Assembly (NCBI RefSeq): GCF_003957255.1
Contig: NZ_QDIE01000001.1
Location: 83,396-147,395, forward strand
Length of the DNA stretch: 64,000 nucleotides
Direction of reading: 5' to 3'
DNA from: Actinotignum sanguinis
Lineage (GTDB): Bacteria > Actinomycetota > Actinomycetes > Actinomycetales > Actinomycetaceae
Positions 1 through 9,182 of the stretch are shown one piece after another (within the stretch, counting starts at the first letter, position 1; each line of letters starts with the position of its first letter). The translations under genes were made by a program, and so were the position numbers. The notes under the pieces were generated by a model, which worked only from the letters and a program-made list of their open reading frames with translations, had not been told where the DNA came from and searched no databases.

Positions 1-407
1 TCCAGGCCAAAGAGGACGGGGAGCGCCTGGGCGGCGTCGGCCTCCAGCACCCGCACGTTCGTTACGCCCGCGCGCAGAATACTGGCCACGCAGCGCGCCG
101 CGCCGGGAGCCCACGCTTCGACGAGCAGCACATTATATTCGGGGTGGCGCTGCGCGAAGGAGACCCCGTGTTCGCCTGAACCCGGACCGATTTTCACGGC
201 GAGCGGGGCCGCGCGGCCAAAAACTTGCCCGAGGTTGCAGCGCGCATCGAGGGCAACCGTGGTGGCCTGGGGGCCGGGTGCCAGCGGCACGAAAAGCTCG
301 GGGTGGCGGGCCACCGTTTCTTCGTGGCGCGCACCCAGGCGGGAACCGCGCAGGGAGAAGGAGCGGATGCGCCATTGGGAGCGATTTGGTGCGGGAGACT
401 CGGCCAT
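1..407 (-). CDS. trmB: tRNA (guanine-N7)-methyltransferase TrmB, partial
   Basis: This is the N-terminal part of TrmB, which makes m7G46 in tRNA using S-adenosylmethionine. The frame begins at an ATG (405-407), 2 nt after the lepA stop, and stays open to the window edge, so the C-terminus is missing. Visible family features are an early IRSFSLRGSR segment, the SAM-binding loop (VKIGPGSGEH, normally EIGxGxGE), then RHPEYNVLLVEAW and a GVTNVRVLEADA stretch, as in actinobacterial TrmB proteins. The tight spacing implies co-transcription and probably translational coupling with lepA. The loop reads GPGSGEH rather than GxGxGE, a mild deviation. Confidence is high for the family; nothing can be said of the C-terminal half. 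Confidence 0.82.
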   Translation of the reverse strand, partial: MAESPAPNRSQWRIRSFSLRGSRLGARHEETVARHPELFVPLAPGPQATTVALDARCNLGQVFGRAAPLAVKIGPGSGEHGVSFAQRHPEYNVLLVEAWAPGAARCVASILRAGVTNVRVLEADAAQALPVLFGL

Positions 408-409
408 GC

Positions 410-2263
410 TTACTTCCCCGTGGGTGCTTCGGAGGTGAGAGCTGCCACGAAAGCTTCTTGGGGCACGTCCACGCGCCCGATGGACTTCATGCGCTTCTTG
501 CCTTCCTTCTGCTTTTCTAGCAGCTTGCGTTTACGGGAGACGTCGCCGCCGTAGCACTTGGACAGCACGTCCTTACGCAGGGCCTTAATAGTTTCGCGGG
601 CGATAATACGCGAACCCACCGCGGCCTGCACCGGGATTTCGAATTGCTGGCGCGGAATGAGGGTTTTGAGTTTCTTCGTCATCTCATTGCCGTAGGAATA
701 TGCCTTGTCCTTGTGGACGATAGCGGAGAAAGCATCCACCTGTTCGTGATTGAGGAGCACATCGACCTTGACTAGATCAGAGGGCTGTTCGCCGGCAATA
801 TCGTAATCGAGGGAGGCGTAGCCCTTCGTGCGTGACTTGAGCTGATCAAAGAAATCGGTGACGATCTCCGCTAGCGGCAGCACGTAGTGGATCTCCACCC
901 GTTCGGCCGTAAGATAATCCATGCCCTGCAGCGCCCCGCGCCGTTCCTGGCACAGCTCCATAATGGAGCCTACGTAATCCGAAGGAGCCAGGATCGTGGC
1001 GCGCACGGTCGGCTCGTAAATCTCCCGAATTTTCCCTTCCGGGAATTCCGAGGGGTTGGTGACGGTGAGTTCTTCACCGGCGTCTGTGATGACCCGGTAG
1101 ATCACCGAGGGCGCGGTGGCAATAATATCCAGGTCGAATTCCCGCTCGAGGCGTTCGCGGATAATCTCCAGGTGGAGCAGGCCGAGGAAGCCGCAGCGGA
1201 AACCGAAACCGAGGGCCACTGAGCTTTCCGGTTCATACACCAACGAGGCATCATTGAGCTTGAGCTTTTCCAGGGCTTCGCGCAGATTCGGGAAATCAGA
1301 GCCGTCCATAGGATAGATCCCGGAATACACCATCGGTTTCGGATCGAGATAGCCGGGCAGGGCTTCGGTGGCACTCTCCCGCGCGCCGGTCACGGTATCT
1401 CCCACGCGGGTTTGGCGCACATCCTTCACCCCGGTGATGAGGTACCCCACCTCCCCGGCACCCAGCGCAGTGGTGGGGGTGGGTTCCGGGGAGATCACGC
1501 CCAGTTCCAGGAGTTCATGTTCGGTGCGGGTAGCCATGGTCCGCACCTTCGAGCGGGTAGTTAGCTCACCATCAACCACACGCACATAGGTGACGACCCC
1601 GCGATAAATATCGTAAACGGAATCGAAAATCATAGCGCGAGCCGGCCCCTCCGGGCGCCCGGAAGGCGCGGGAATCTCCGCGACGATCCGGTCCAGCAGT
1701 TCCGGCACGCCCGCCCCCGTTTTCCCGGAAACGGCTAGGCATTCCTCCGGTTCCACACCGAGCAGGGACGCCACTTCTTCCGCAATTTTTTCCGGCTGCG
1801 CGGAAGGCAAATCAATTTTATTGAGGACGGGAATAATCGTGAGGTCGTTTTCCATGGCCATATAGAGATTGGCCAAAGTTTGCGCCTCGATCCCCTGGGT
1901 GGCATCCACGAGCAGCACCGCACCTTCGCAGGCCGCCAGCGAGCGGTTCACTTCGTAGGAGAAGTCCACGTGGCCGGGGGTATCGATCATATTGAGGGCG
2001 TAGGCTTTCCCCTCCACCGACCACGGCAACCGCACGGCCTGCGATTTGATGGTGATGCCGCGTTCGCGCTCAATATCCATCCGGTCCAGGTACTGATCGC
2101 GCATCTCGCGCTGTTCCACGATGCCGGTGAGCTGGAGCATCCGGTCAGCTAGCGTGGATTTTCCGTGGTCAATATGCGCGATGATACAAAAGTTGCGGAT
2201 ACGCTCGGGCGGTGTGGCGCCCGGAATAATGGCGCGCGATTCCTCAGCGGAAGAAATAGGCAC
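410..2263 (-). CDS. lepA: Elongation factor 4 (LepA)
   Basis: 617 aa, normal length for EF4, a ribosome-associated GTPase that back-translocates stalled ribosomes. The G domain begins with [13 protein letters not shown] (P loop), then DTPGHVDF (G3) and NKIDLP (G4). EF-G-like domains and the LepA-specific C-terminal domain follow. The ATG start lies behind a short N-terminal extension (about 18 residues) before [15 protein letters not shown], typical of actinobacterial LepA. It is the first gene of a leftward pair with trmB and is divergent from the flavoenzyme gene at 2345. Identification is secure. Confidence 0.97.
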   Translation of the reverse strand: MPISSAEESRAIIPGATPPERIRNFCIIAHIDHGKSTLADRMLQLTGIVEQREMRDQYLDRMDIERERGITIKSQAVRLPWSVEGKAYALNMIDTPGHVDFSYEVNRSLAACEGAVLLVDATQGIEAQTLANLYMAMENDLTIIPVLNKIDLPSAQPEKIAEEVASLLGVEPEECLAVSGKTGAGVPELLDRIVAEIPAPSGRPEGPARAMIFDSVYDIYRGVVTYVRVVDGELTTRSKVRTMATRTEHELLELGVISPEPTPTTALGAGEVGYLITGVKDVRQTRVGDTVTGARESATEALPGYLDPKPMVYSGIYPMDGSDFPNLREALEKLKLNDASLVYEPESSVALGFGFRCGFLGLLHLEIIRERLEREFDLDIIATAPSVIYRVITDAGEELTVTNPSEFPEGKIREIYEPTVRATILAPSDYVGSIMELCQERRGALQGMDYLTAERVEIHYVLPLAEIVTDFFDQLKSRTKGYASLDYDIAGEQPSDLVKVDVLLNHEQVDAFSAIVHKDKAYSYGNEMTKKLKTLIPRQQFEIPVQAAVGSRIIARETIKALRKDVLSKCYGGDVSRKRKLLEKQKEGKKRMKSIGRVDVPQEAFVAALTSEAPTGK

Positions 2264-2293
2264 GTCTCTCCTTCACAATAAACTCTGCTCAAG

Positions 2294-2311
2294 TATAGTC
2301 CTTGGACCATA
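2294..2311. promoter_or_regulatory. Imperfect 18-bp palindrome in the lepA/flavoenzyme divergent promoter
   Basis: The site reads TAT-a-GTCC-TT-GGAC-c-ATA, a palindrome with a single mismatched pair. It sits 33 bp before the chosen start of the flavoenzyme gene and about 30 bp before lepA. Its size and form suit an operator for a dimeric regulator of the MarR type. No regulator gene is adjacent, so this is inference from symmetry and position only. Confidence 0.3.
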
Positions 2312-2344
2312 ATGGATATGGATATATCGGTCACGGGAGTTGCC

Positions 2345-3340
2345 ATGAATGTTCCTTTGTCAGTGTTAGATTTCGCTACGCGGTACGACGGCGAAGCCCC
2401 CGCCGCCGCCCTGCACCGCTGTGTGGACCTCGCCCAGCGCGCCGAGGCTTTGGGATACACCCGGGTGTGGTACACCGAGCATCACAATATGCCCACGGTG
2501 ATCTCCTCCTCCCCCGCGATTATCATCGGCTACGTTGCCTCCCACACCGCACGGATTCGGCTGGGTGCGGGCGGTGTCATGCTCCCCAATCATTCTCCGC
2601 TCGTCATAGCTGAACAATTCGGGGCCCTTGCGGAGATGTACCCGAACCGTATCGATCTAGGGCTCGGGCGGGCACCGGGCACCGATAGCCGCACCCTCCA
2701 CGCGCTGCGCCGCGATGCTAGCGCCTATGAGAATTTCCCGCGCGATGTGGTGGAACTCCAGGGGTTCCTCGGGGATACTTCCCGGGTGCCGGGCGTGGCG
2801 GCTTATCCGGGCCAGGGCACCCACGTGCCCCTCATTATTCTGGGTTCTTCGCTTTTCGGAGCGGATCTGGCCGCGCAGCTGGGCCTGCCCTATTCTTTCG
2901 CTTCTCATTTCGCTCCGCGCCTGCTCCAAGAGGCTATCGCCCACTACCGGGAGAATTTCCAGCCCTCGGAGGAGCTGGCCGAGCCCTATGTTATTGCGGC
3001 GGTAAATGTGACCGCGGCGGAAACGTCGGAGGCTGCCGCCCGCGAATTTGAGCGGGTCAAGCGGGCTCGGGTTCGCAATATGCTGCTGCGCGGGGTACCC
3101 GGCCGCGATATCTCCGATGCGGATCTTGATGCAGTGCTGGACAGTGCGCAGGGCCGCCAGATCCTCGATATGCTCCGCTACACCGCGGTTGGGGACGCGG
3201 CCGAGGTGGGCGAGTATCTGCGCACGTTCGCCCGGGATGCGCAGGCCGATGAGCTCATGATCTCGGTGCAGGCCACCTCGCATGAAGAATCACTGGCGTG
3301 CTTGGAGCTCACCGCCCGCGGCTACGGCTTGGATAGCTGA
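2345..3340 (+). CDS. Luciferase-like (LLM class) flavin-dependent oxidoreductase
   Basis: 331 aa. It belongs to the bacterial luciferase-like monooxygenase superfamily (MsnO8/YhbW-like subgroup), TIM-barrel enzymes using FMN or F420. The N-terminus MNVPLSVLDFA and the segments RVWYTEHHNMPTV, IRLGAGGVMLPNHSPL and RIDLGLGRAPGTD are typical. The ATG at 2345 is preferred because GGGAG (2335-2339) lies 5 nt upstream and family members begin at this point. An upstream ATG at 2312 would add 11 residues, have no good ribosome binding site and overlap the edge of a palindrome. The substrate is unknown. It is a single gene, divergent from lepA. Confidence 0.88.
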   Translation: MNVPLSVLDFATRYDGEAPAAALHRCVDLAQRAEALGYTRVWYTEHHNMPTVISSSPAIIIGYVASHTARIRLGAGGVMLPNHSPLVIAEQFGALAEMYPNRIDLGLGRAPGTDSRTLHALRRDASAYENFPRDVVELQGFLGDTSRVPGVAAYPGQGTHVPLIILGSSLFGADLAAQLGLPYSFASHFAPRLLQEAIAHYRENFQPSEELAEPYVIAAVNVTAAETSEAAAREFERVKRARVRNMLLRGVPGRDISDADLDAVLDSAQGRQILDMLRYTAVGDAAEVGEYLRTFARDAQADELMISVQATSHEESLACLELTARGYGLDS

Positions 3341-3451
3341 GGAAGGCACGGAGCTGGCAGCTAGGCGCGGCGTCGTACCGTATCGCGCGCTTCGTTTTTT
3401 CTGCCCCACGCTATCGGCCGCCTCGCACACCCGCGTTTTCTTTGTGGCACG

Positions 3452-3973
3452 ATGGTCAGTATGCCTCTGTCGCAAAAATTACTCGGAACCGGCGAAGAAC
3501 TCCTTGTCCATATGCACCCCGATGCCCGGCATTTGTTGCCGCGGGCGCTCGGTGCCGCGGCGGTGGTGTTCCTCGCGGTGCTCGGGGTGGTCGCGCTGCC
3601 AGGTAGGTGGCAGCCGCTGGCCGGGTGGCTGGTGGTGGCGGCCGGGGTTCTCGCGCTTATTGCGATAGCCGGGTGGCCGTGGCTGCAGTGGTATATGAGC
3701 ACCGTGAGTATTACTAACCGCCGGATTATCACTCGGCGCGGGGTATTCACGAAGCTCGGGCACGATCTTCCGCTCGCCGCGGTGGCACAGGTGGAGGCGC
3801 AACCTACGGGTACCGGCACCTCCGGTTCTCTTCTTGTGACGACGACGTCAGGTGCCACGGTCACCCTGCGCCGCATCGCGAATCTTCCCGCTGTCACCAC
3901 GTTCCTGAACACGCTACTGGACAAGCGCGCGGGAGAGGGGATTCACACTGGGACCTCGCGCGAAACCGCCTGA
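3452..3973 (+). CDS. PH-domain (YdbS-like) membrane protein
   Basis: 173 aa. A short cytoplasmic N-terminus (TGEELLVHMHPDAR) is followed by two hydrophobic segments at about residues 28-48 and 55-75. A bacterial PH (bPH2) domain follows, with the usual STVSITNRRIITRRGVF entry and then LPLAAVAQVEAQ. Proteins of this type are small inner-membrane proteins of poorly known function. A second ATG three codons in (3461) could be the true start, and neither has a strong ribosome binding site. It lies between the flavoenzyme and rpsT with no obvious operon partner. Confidence 0.72.
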   Translation: MVSMPLSQKLLGTGEELLVHMHPDARHLLPRALGAAAVVFLAVLGVVALPGRWQPLAGWLVVAAGVLALIAIAGWPWLQWYMSTVSITNRRIITRRGVFTKLGHDLPLAAVAQVEAQPTGTGTSGSLLVTTTSGATVTLRRIANLPAVTTFLNTLLDKRAGEGIHTGTSRETA

Positions 3974-4133
3974 TTCTGGTAGTGTTTGGAGATGGACTTT
4001 CACCGGTCGGGTGGCAAGTCCTTGTTCTTTCGTAACAACCACGGGTGCCCCACGCCCGCAGTCCTACGAGGAACGCTTCCCTCTCCGACCATATTCATCT
4101 ATCGCCTAGCGATTGACCGAAAGAGATATTTCA

Positions 4134-4400
4134 TTGGCTAATATCAAGCAGCAGAAGAAGCGCGTTCTGACGAACGAGAAGCGTCGCCTTCGCAACCAGG
4201 CCGTTAAGTCGGAACTAAAGACCTACATCCGTAAGACTCGCCTTGCCGTGGAAGCCGGCAATGCCGAAGAAGCGGAAACCCTCCTGGCCGCGGCCTCCCG
4301 CAAGCTGGACAAGGCTGTGTCCAAGGGTGTTATTCACCGCAACCAGGCGGCGAACCGCAAGTCGAAGCTCGCTAAGCGCGTGAACGCACTGGCCAAGTAG
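4134..4400 (+). CDS. rpsT: 30S ribosomal protein S20
   Basis: 88 aa, typical length. S20 is a primary 16S rRNA-binding protein of the small subunit. The start is a TTG giving [20 protein letters not shown], the conserved S20 N-terminus. An in-frame TTG seven codons upstream would add non-conserved residues and is rejected. AGAGA lies about 7 nt upstream. The gene is followed by a strong hairpin at 4484-4519. It stands alone and has a leader of more than 100 nt (3974-4133), in which I see no known regulatory element. Confidence 0.96.
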   Translation: MANIKQQKKRVLTNEKRRLRNQAVKSELKTYIRKTRLAVEAGNAEEAETLLAAASRKLDKAVSKGVIHRNQAANRKSKLAKRVNALAK

Positions 4401-4483
4401 GCTGTGCCCCGGCCATGCAGGCCGGACCTCCGGCGCGGTTGTATCTCTTATATCTACCGCGCTGATACTTAGAGGAAATTAGA

Positions 4484-4519
4484 AAAAGCGGCTGGAACCT
4501 AGGCGTTCCAGCCGCTTTT
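4484..4519. terminator. Bidirectional terminator between rpsT and a small membrane protein gene
   Basis: A perfect 15-bp inverted repeat (4484-4498 and 4505-4519) with a 6-nt loop. A-rich and T-rich outer ends (AAAAGCGG / CCGCTTTT) give a U-tract on both strands. It sits between the ends of two convergent genes, so it can serve both. Confidence 0.85.
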
Positions 4520-4539
4520 CATATCGCTCACGAATTTTC

Positions 4540-4797
4540 TCATTCTTCTCCTTCGTGCTCGCCCTCGCGGTCCGCTTCCAAACCGCGGCGTTCCGCTTCC
4601 AAACGGCGCAGTGTAGCGCGTACTTCGTTTTCACGATGCCGGTGCCACAGAGCAAGGCCGAATAACGCAAGAGTGACAAGGCCGGGGATAAGAGCGTAGT
4701 CGTACCAACGACCACCTGCTAATGCGCTCCCAATGCAGCCTCCCAGAGTAGCTCCGAGTGCAAGTTGCGAGAAATAGAAATACCTTTTTGAGCGCAT
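4540..4797 (-). CDS. Small two-helix membrane protein, unknown function
   Basis: 85 aa from an ATG with an excellent ribosome binding site (AGGAGGAGG about 6 nt upstream), which decides the start over two upstream in-frame candidates. It begins MRSKRYFYFSQLALG. Two hydrophobic segments are seen at about residues 9-28 and 33-50, then an acidic, Arg/Glu-rich tail (RLEAERRGLEADREGEHEGEE) likely to form a short coiled coil in the cytoplasm. I do not recognise a family. It is convergent with rpsT and downstream of the pntB terminator hairpin. Confidence 0.6.
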   Translation of the reverse strand: MRSKRYFYFSQLALGATLGGCIGSALAGGRWYDYALIPGLVTLALFGLALWHRHRENEVRATLRRLEAERRGLEADREGEHEGEE

Positions 4798-4913
4798 ATT
4801 TCCTCCTCCTTTCTTCTTCATTCCACGGTAATTGACACCTTCATTATAACGTGATCCCCGTCTCATATGTGGAACTTTGGCTTATGTATTTCGGTATTTC
4901 CGCGATATACACG

Positions 4914-4960
4914 TAGCGCAGGTGGCCGGAACCTGAAAGGTGTTCCGGCCACCTGCGCTA
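4914..4960 (-). terminator. Terminator downstream of pntB
   Basis: A perfect 19-bp inverted repeat (4914-4932 and 4942-4960) around a 9-nt loop, about 80 nt beyond the pntB stop. There is no U-tract on the leftward side, so it would be an actinobacterial type of intrinsic terminator without a U-tail, or an mRNA-end stabiliser. Confidence 0.7.
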
Positions 4961-5039
4961 ACTGAGAGATCCTCGAGTGGCTATAGTTGCTCAGCTTGCC
5001 CCGGCCACGCCCGGACTAGGGCGCGGGAGCGAGGCTACC

Positions 5040-6518
5040 TTAACCGGGGAAAGCCGCATTGATAGCATCCACGGATGCCTTGGCATCGCCGAGCAGCATA
5101 TCGGTATTCTCATTAAAGAACAGCGGGTTTTGCACCCCGGCATAGCCGGCATTGCCCATGGACCGCTTGAAAACAATGACCTTCTTGGCATCCCAGACAT
5201 GCAGCACCGGCATACCCGCGATAGGCGAACCGGGCTCGGAAGCCGAAGGATTGACCGTGTCATTCGCCCCGATAACCAGCACAACATCGGTATCCGTGAA
5301 GGAATCGTTGATATCGTCCATTTCCTCCACGATGTCATAGGGGACTTTCGCTTCGGCCAGCAGCACGTTCATATGCCCGGGCAGGCGCCCTGCTACCGGA
5401 TGGATAGCGAAACGTACCTCGGTTCCGTTCTCGCGCAGCTTCTTCGTCAGCTCCGCCACCGGATATTGGGCTTGGGCCACGGCCATACCGTAACCGGGGG
5501 CAATAATCACCGAGCTAGCGTCCGCGAGTTCTTGGGCCACGTCCACCGCGGTGGTTTCCGTGTGGCTGCCATAGTCACGCGCTTCTCCGGTAACTGCGCC
5601 GTCGGACCCAAAACCGCCCAGGATCACGGAAATGAAAGAACGGTTCATGGCCTTGCACATGATGTAGGAGAGGTACGCGCCCGAGGACCCCACCAGTGCA
5701 CCGGTAATGATAAGGAGGTCATTGCCGAGGGTGAAGCCGGCCATCGCTGCCGCCCAACCCGAGTAAGAATTGAGCATTGATACGACGACGGGCATATCAC
5801 CACCGCCGATCGCGAGCACCATATGTGCCCCGAGCAGCAGCGCAATAATCGTGATGAGGATAAGGGGAATAAGACCGGCCCCTACCCCGCGGGTCCAGGC
5901 GAACCAGATAATAAGCCCCAGGCACGCCAGGATCGCCAACAGATTGAGAAGATTACGGGCCGGGAGCACCAGCGGCTTGCCGGGAATCTTCCCCGCGAGT
6001 TTCAGGTAGGCGCATACCGATCCGGTGAAGGTAATCGCGCCGATGAACACAGCCAAGCCCACTTCGCCCATATGGAAGGCATTTGTGGGGGAGAAATCTT
6101 CCCCGGGTTGCTGGAGGAAAGAGTTGTAGCCCACCAGCACCGCTGCCGCGCCCACGAAAGAATGGAGCAGGGCGATGAGTTCGGGCATGCCCGTCATTTC
6201 CACGGTGCGGGCCCTCCAAATCCCGATGCCGCCGCCCACCACGAGGGCGAGCACGAGCACCAGCACAACAACAGTGGAAGAAGCCTCCGTGGGGAAAGCG
6301 AGAACCACGATAATGGTGGCGACCAAGGCCAACACCATTCCGATGGCGCCCAGAATATTGCCTTTCGCGGCGGTTTCCTGTTTGGAAAGCCCGGCCAGAG
6401 CGAGAATGAAGAGCAGGGCCGCCACGAGGTAGGCAACGGTTTGCACGCTGAAAGCAACCTTAAGACCGCCCAAGCTCGGGGCGGCGAGGGTAACGACGTC
6501 GGTAATAGTAGTGAGCAC
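5040..6518 (-). CDS. pntB: NAD(P) transhydrogenase subunit beta
   Basis: 492 aa. This is the membrane and NADP(H)-binding subunit of proton-translocating transhydrogenase, which couples proton re-entry to NADPH formation from NADH. About eight or nine transmembrane helices occupy residues 15-290. The C-terminal dIII domain contains [15 protein letters not shown] (NADP-binding fold), [23 protein letters not shown] and [17 protein letters not shown]. The start is a GTG with AGGAG 8 nt upstream, overlapping the end of pntA (3 nt between stop and start). It pairs with pntA in a two-gene operon. Confidence 0.96.
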   Translation of the reverse strand: MLTTITDVVTLAAPSLGGLKVAFSVQTVAYLVAALLFILALAGLSKQETAAKGNILGAIGMVLALVATIIVVLAFPTEASSTVVVLVLVLALVVGGGIGIWRARTVEMTGMPELIALLHSFVGAAAVLVGYNSFLQQPGEDFSPTNAFHMGEVGLAVFIGAITFTGSVCAYLKLAGKIPGKPLVLPARNLLNLLAILACLGLIIWFAWTRGVGAGLIPLILITIIALLLGAHMVLAIGGGDMPVVVSMLNSYSGWAAAMAGFTLGNDLLIITGALVGSSGAYLSYIMCKAMNRSFISVILGGFGSDGAVTGEARDYGSHTETTAVDVAQELADASSVIIAPGYGMAVAQAQYPVAELTKKLRENGTEVRFAIHPVAGRLPGHMNVLLAEAKVPYDIVEEMDDINDSFTDTDVVLVIGANDTVNPSASEPGSPIAGMPVLHVWDAKKVIVFKRSMGNAGYAGVQNPLFFNENTDMLLGDAKASVDAINAAFPG

Positions 6519-6521
6519 GGC

Positions 6522-8048
6522 TTAGCTCCTCTTGAACATAGACAGCATGCGCGCAGTCACCAAGAATCCACCGAAAATATTGATGGAAGCGAGGGTGAGT
6601 GCAATAGCGGCAAGGATGGTCACGGCTAGATGTCCCGAACTGAGCTGGAGGATTGCCCCCACCACGATGATTCCGGAAATCGCGTTCGTCACGGACATGA
6701 GCGGGGTGTGCAGCGCGTGCGTCACCGAGGTGATGACGTAGAAGCCCACCACACAGGCCAGCATGAAGACGATGAAATGCGAGGTCATGCCCGGTGGTGC
6801 CGTGAAGAGAATCCACAGTGCTACCGCCGCTGCCAGCCCGGCCCACAGGTAGCGCAAGGCGCTGGGGCGGGCCGCTTCAGGCGCAGCCGGAGGTGCGGGA
6901 GGTGCTGGAGGCGCGGCCGGAGCGGCCGAGACCTTGATGGGCGGGGGCGGCCAGGCCACCGCTCCCCCGAGGGTGACCAGAATGCCGCGCACAATATCAT
7001 CCTCGGTATCCAGCACCAGCTGGCCATCCTTCTGCGGGGTGGTGAGTTTGAGGAAATTGACGAGATTCTGCCCGAAAAGCTGGGAGGCTTGGCCGGGCAG
7101 GCGCAAGGCGAGATCTTCGTAGCCGATAATCGTGACGCCGTTCTCAGTGTGGACGACTTCTCCCGGGCGGGTGCCGGCCACGTTTCCGCCGTTAGCCGCC
7201 GCCAAATCCACGATGACGCTGCCGGGTTTCATGGCGGCTACCGCCGCAGAGTCCAAGAGTAGCGGGGCCGGCTTACCGGGGATGAGCGCCGTCGTAATAA
7301 CAATATCCGCCGCGGCGGCTTCCCGGGCGTAGACCACCCCGGCGGCATTAGCCTGATCCGCGGTCATTTCACGGGCGTAACCGTCCGCGGATTCCTGGCG
7401 CACCGGGATCTCCACGAATTCGGCGCCCATGGACTGGACCTGTTCGGCAACATCGGCACGCACGTCCGTTGCCTTGACGATCGCGCCCATGGAATTGGCG
7501 GTACCGACCGCGGCAAGCCCAGCAACTCCCGCTCCAATAACGTAGACAGTGGCCGGGGGAACCTTACCGGCGGCGGTAACCTGCCCGGTGAAAAGCCGCC
7601 CGAAGTGGGAGGCTGCTTCGATAACGGCACGGTAGCCGGAAATATTGGCCATCGAGGAACGTACATCCATGGACTGAGCGCGCGAAATACGCGGAATTGC
7701 GTCAAGCGCCAGGGCCGTGAGTTCACGGCGCGAAAGTTCCTCGATAAGGTCGGGCGAGCCGGCCGGGTTCATACGCGCAATGAGGGTGGCGCCGCGGCTC
7801 ATGCGGTCAAGGTAGCTCACATCCGGGGCGTCGGTGGCTAAAACAATATCCGCAGCCCAGGCTTCTTGCGCGGAAACGAGGCGTGCGCCCGCGCTTTCGT
7901 ATTGGCTATCGGGGTAGGACGAGGCCTCCCCCGCCCCCGTTTCCACCACGACCTCGTAGCCCAAAGCGATGAGCTTGGCCACGGTATCGGGGGTGCCCGC
8001 CACCAGGGGGTCACCCGGGCGGGTACTTTGTGGTATTCCAACAAGCAT
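6522..8048 (-). CDS. pntA: NAD(P) transhydrogenase subunit alpha
   Basis: 508 aa, a fused alpha subunit. The dI domain resembles alanine dehydrogenase and binds NAD(H) ([60 protein letters not shown]). An Ala/Pro linker ([18 protein letters not shown], about residue 385) leads to four membrane helices. In some bacteria these parts are split into pntAA and pntAB; here they are one polypeptide, as in E. coli. The ATG start has GAGGAG about 6 nt upstream. It leads the pntAB operon, and its leader contains overlapping hairpins (8051-8080). Confidence 0.95.
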   Translation of the reverse strand: MLVGIPQSTRPGDPLVAGTPDTVAKLIALGYEVVVETGAGEASSYPDSQYESAGARLVSAQEAWAADIVLATDAPDVSYLDRMSRGATLIARMNPAGSPDLIEELSRRELTALALDAIPRISRAQSMDVRSSMANISGYRAVIEAASHFGRLFTGQVTAAGKVPPATVYVIGAGVAGLAAVGTANSMGAIVKATDVRADVAEQVQSMGAEFVEIPVRQESADGYAREMTADQANAAGVVYAREAAAADIVITTALIPGKPAPLLLDSAAVAAMKPGSVIVDLAAANGGNVAGTRPGEVVHTENGVTIIGYEDLALRLPGQASQLFGQNLVNFLKLTTPQKDGQLVLDTEDDIVRGILVTLGGAVAWPPPPIKVSAAPAAPPAPPAPPAAPEAARPSALRYLWAGLAAAVALWILFTAPPGMTSHFIVFMLACVVGFYVITSVTHALHTPLMSVTNAISGIIVVGAILQLSSGHLAVTILAAIALTLASINIFGGFLVTARMLSMFKRS

Positions 8049-8050
8049 AA

Positions 8051-8080
8051 AGTGCTCCTCAGTACAGCACTACCGTGCTG
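8051..8080 (-). promoter_or_regulatory. Overlapping inverted repeats in the pntA leader
   Basis: Just upstream of the pntA start, two inverted repeats share a strand: AGTGCT (8051-8056) with AGCACT (8066-8071), and CAGCAC (8065-8070) with GTGCTG (8075-8080). The first encloses the ribosome binding site. The two are mutually exclusive in RNA, which would permit switching between an open and a sequestered ribosome binding site. This is structural inference only. Confidence 0.3.
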
Positions 8081-8204
8081 CGGTCTGCGTGGGCGGCGCT
8101 CCAGATACGCCATTGTCGCGCCGCCGCGGGACATCCCTTATTATTCCACGTTTCCCGAAGGGGCCTGAGCACCCCGGCAAGCGTGAGACTGTGCGGGTTA
8201 GTCG

Positions 8205-9182
8205 CTACCGCGTACGCCGGGCACGCCCGATGGTGATAATCGCGTGTTCAACAGCGTACTGCGGGTCGCGGGAGGCACCCTTGACCTGTTCATCGGCGAG
8301 CGCCACCGCTCGAATGGCTTGCCCGAGTCCGGCATCGCTCCACCCGCGTGCTTCCCGGCGGGCCCGCTGGGCCTGCCAGGGCGCCATTTTCAATTCCCGC
8401 TGGGTGATGCCAGGTGCCTGGACAATAGCGAGCTGGCGCAGTTTCGCCGCGAGCGCCGCCACGATGGGAACCGGGTTGACCCGGGTGGCGAAAGCGTGGC
8501 GGGCCAGTGCCAAAGCTTGGCCGGTACGCCCGGCCAGGGCCGCATCCGCGATCTCAAAGGGTGTTGCTTCATTGCGCCCGGCATAGAAATCCCGAATATG
8601 GTCCTCGGTGATCATCCCCTCCACATCCGCGAGGAGTTGGGAGGTGGCGCTGAGTAATTCGCGCAGGTCCTGGCCGAGTGCATCAACGAGCGCCCGTACC
8701 GCCCCGTCCGTGATTTTGCGCCCGGCGGCCCGCACATCCGCTGTCACCAAGCGTGCCTTATCGTCATCGCGTTTGATTTTTTCGATCCGGGCTACTTGCC
8801 AGCCACCCGCCGCGATAGCGTCAAGGAGTTTTTTGCCGCGAGTGCCTCCCCCGTGCTGGATGATCACCGGGATATCAGCATTGGGCTGCGGTAGGTAGGC
8901 GAGCATTTCCGTGAGGAACGCGTCATTCATATGTTCGGCACCGGTGACGATGACGATGCGATGGTCACCAAAAAGTGAAGGTGAGGTGTGCAGGGCGAGG
9001 GCCCCGCGTTCATAGGTGGCCGCTTCCACGCGCACAACCTGTACCTCGGGGTGCGCCTGGCGGGCAAGGCTGATGAGGCGGGCCCAGGCGCGCTCGGCAA
9101 GGACCGGTTCCGCGCCAACGATGAGGATCACCGGTTCTAAGCGGAGAGCGTCGTACCCGACCGCGCGTTCTTTGGCTGCCAT
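8205..9182 (-). CDS. holA: DNA polymerase III subunit delta
   Basis: 325 aa, family length. The delta subunit is the wrench of the clamp loader that opens the beta clamp. The N-terminus LEPVILIVGAEPVLAERAWARL matches the usual PVxLVxGxExLLxxRA entry, followed by a degenerate AAA-like core and a helical C-terminus (LRQLAIVQAPGITQRELKMAPWQAQRAR). The neighbourhood comEA-comEC-holA is conserved in actinobacteria. The start is ATG 9182. Unusually, the comEC frame runs on across the first 173 nt of this gene. Confidence 0.93.
   Translation of the reverse strand: MAAKERAVGYDALRLEPVILIVGAEPVLAERAWARLISLARQAHPEVQVVRVEAATYERGALALHTSPSLFGDHRIVIVTGAEHMNDAFLTEMLAYLPQPNADIPVIIQHGGGTRGKKLLDAIAAGGWQVARIEKIKRDDDKARLVTADVRAAGRKITDGAVRALVDALGQDLRELLSATSQLLADVEGMITEDHIRDFYAGRNEATPFEIADAALAGRTGQALALARHAFATRVNPVPIVAALAAKLRQLAIVQAPGITQRELKMAPWQAQRARREARGWSDAGLGQAIRAVALADEQVKGASRDPQYAVEHAIITIGRARRTR

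Noticed and set aside
3974..4133. Ribosomal-protein leader element before rpsT
   Set aside because: A long leader is present with small inverted repeats, but I could not match it to any known leader structure.
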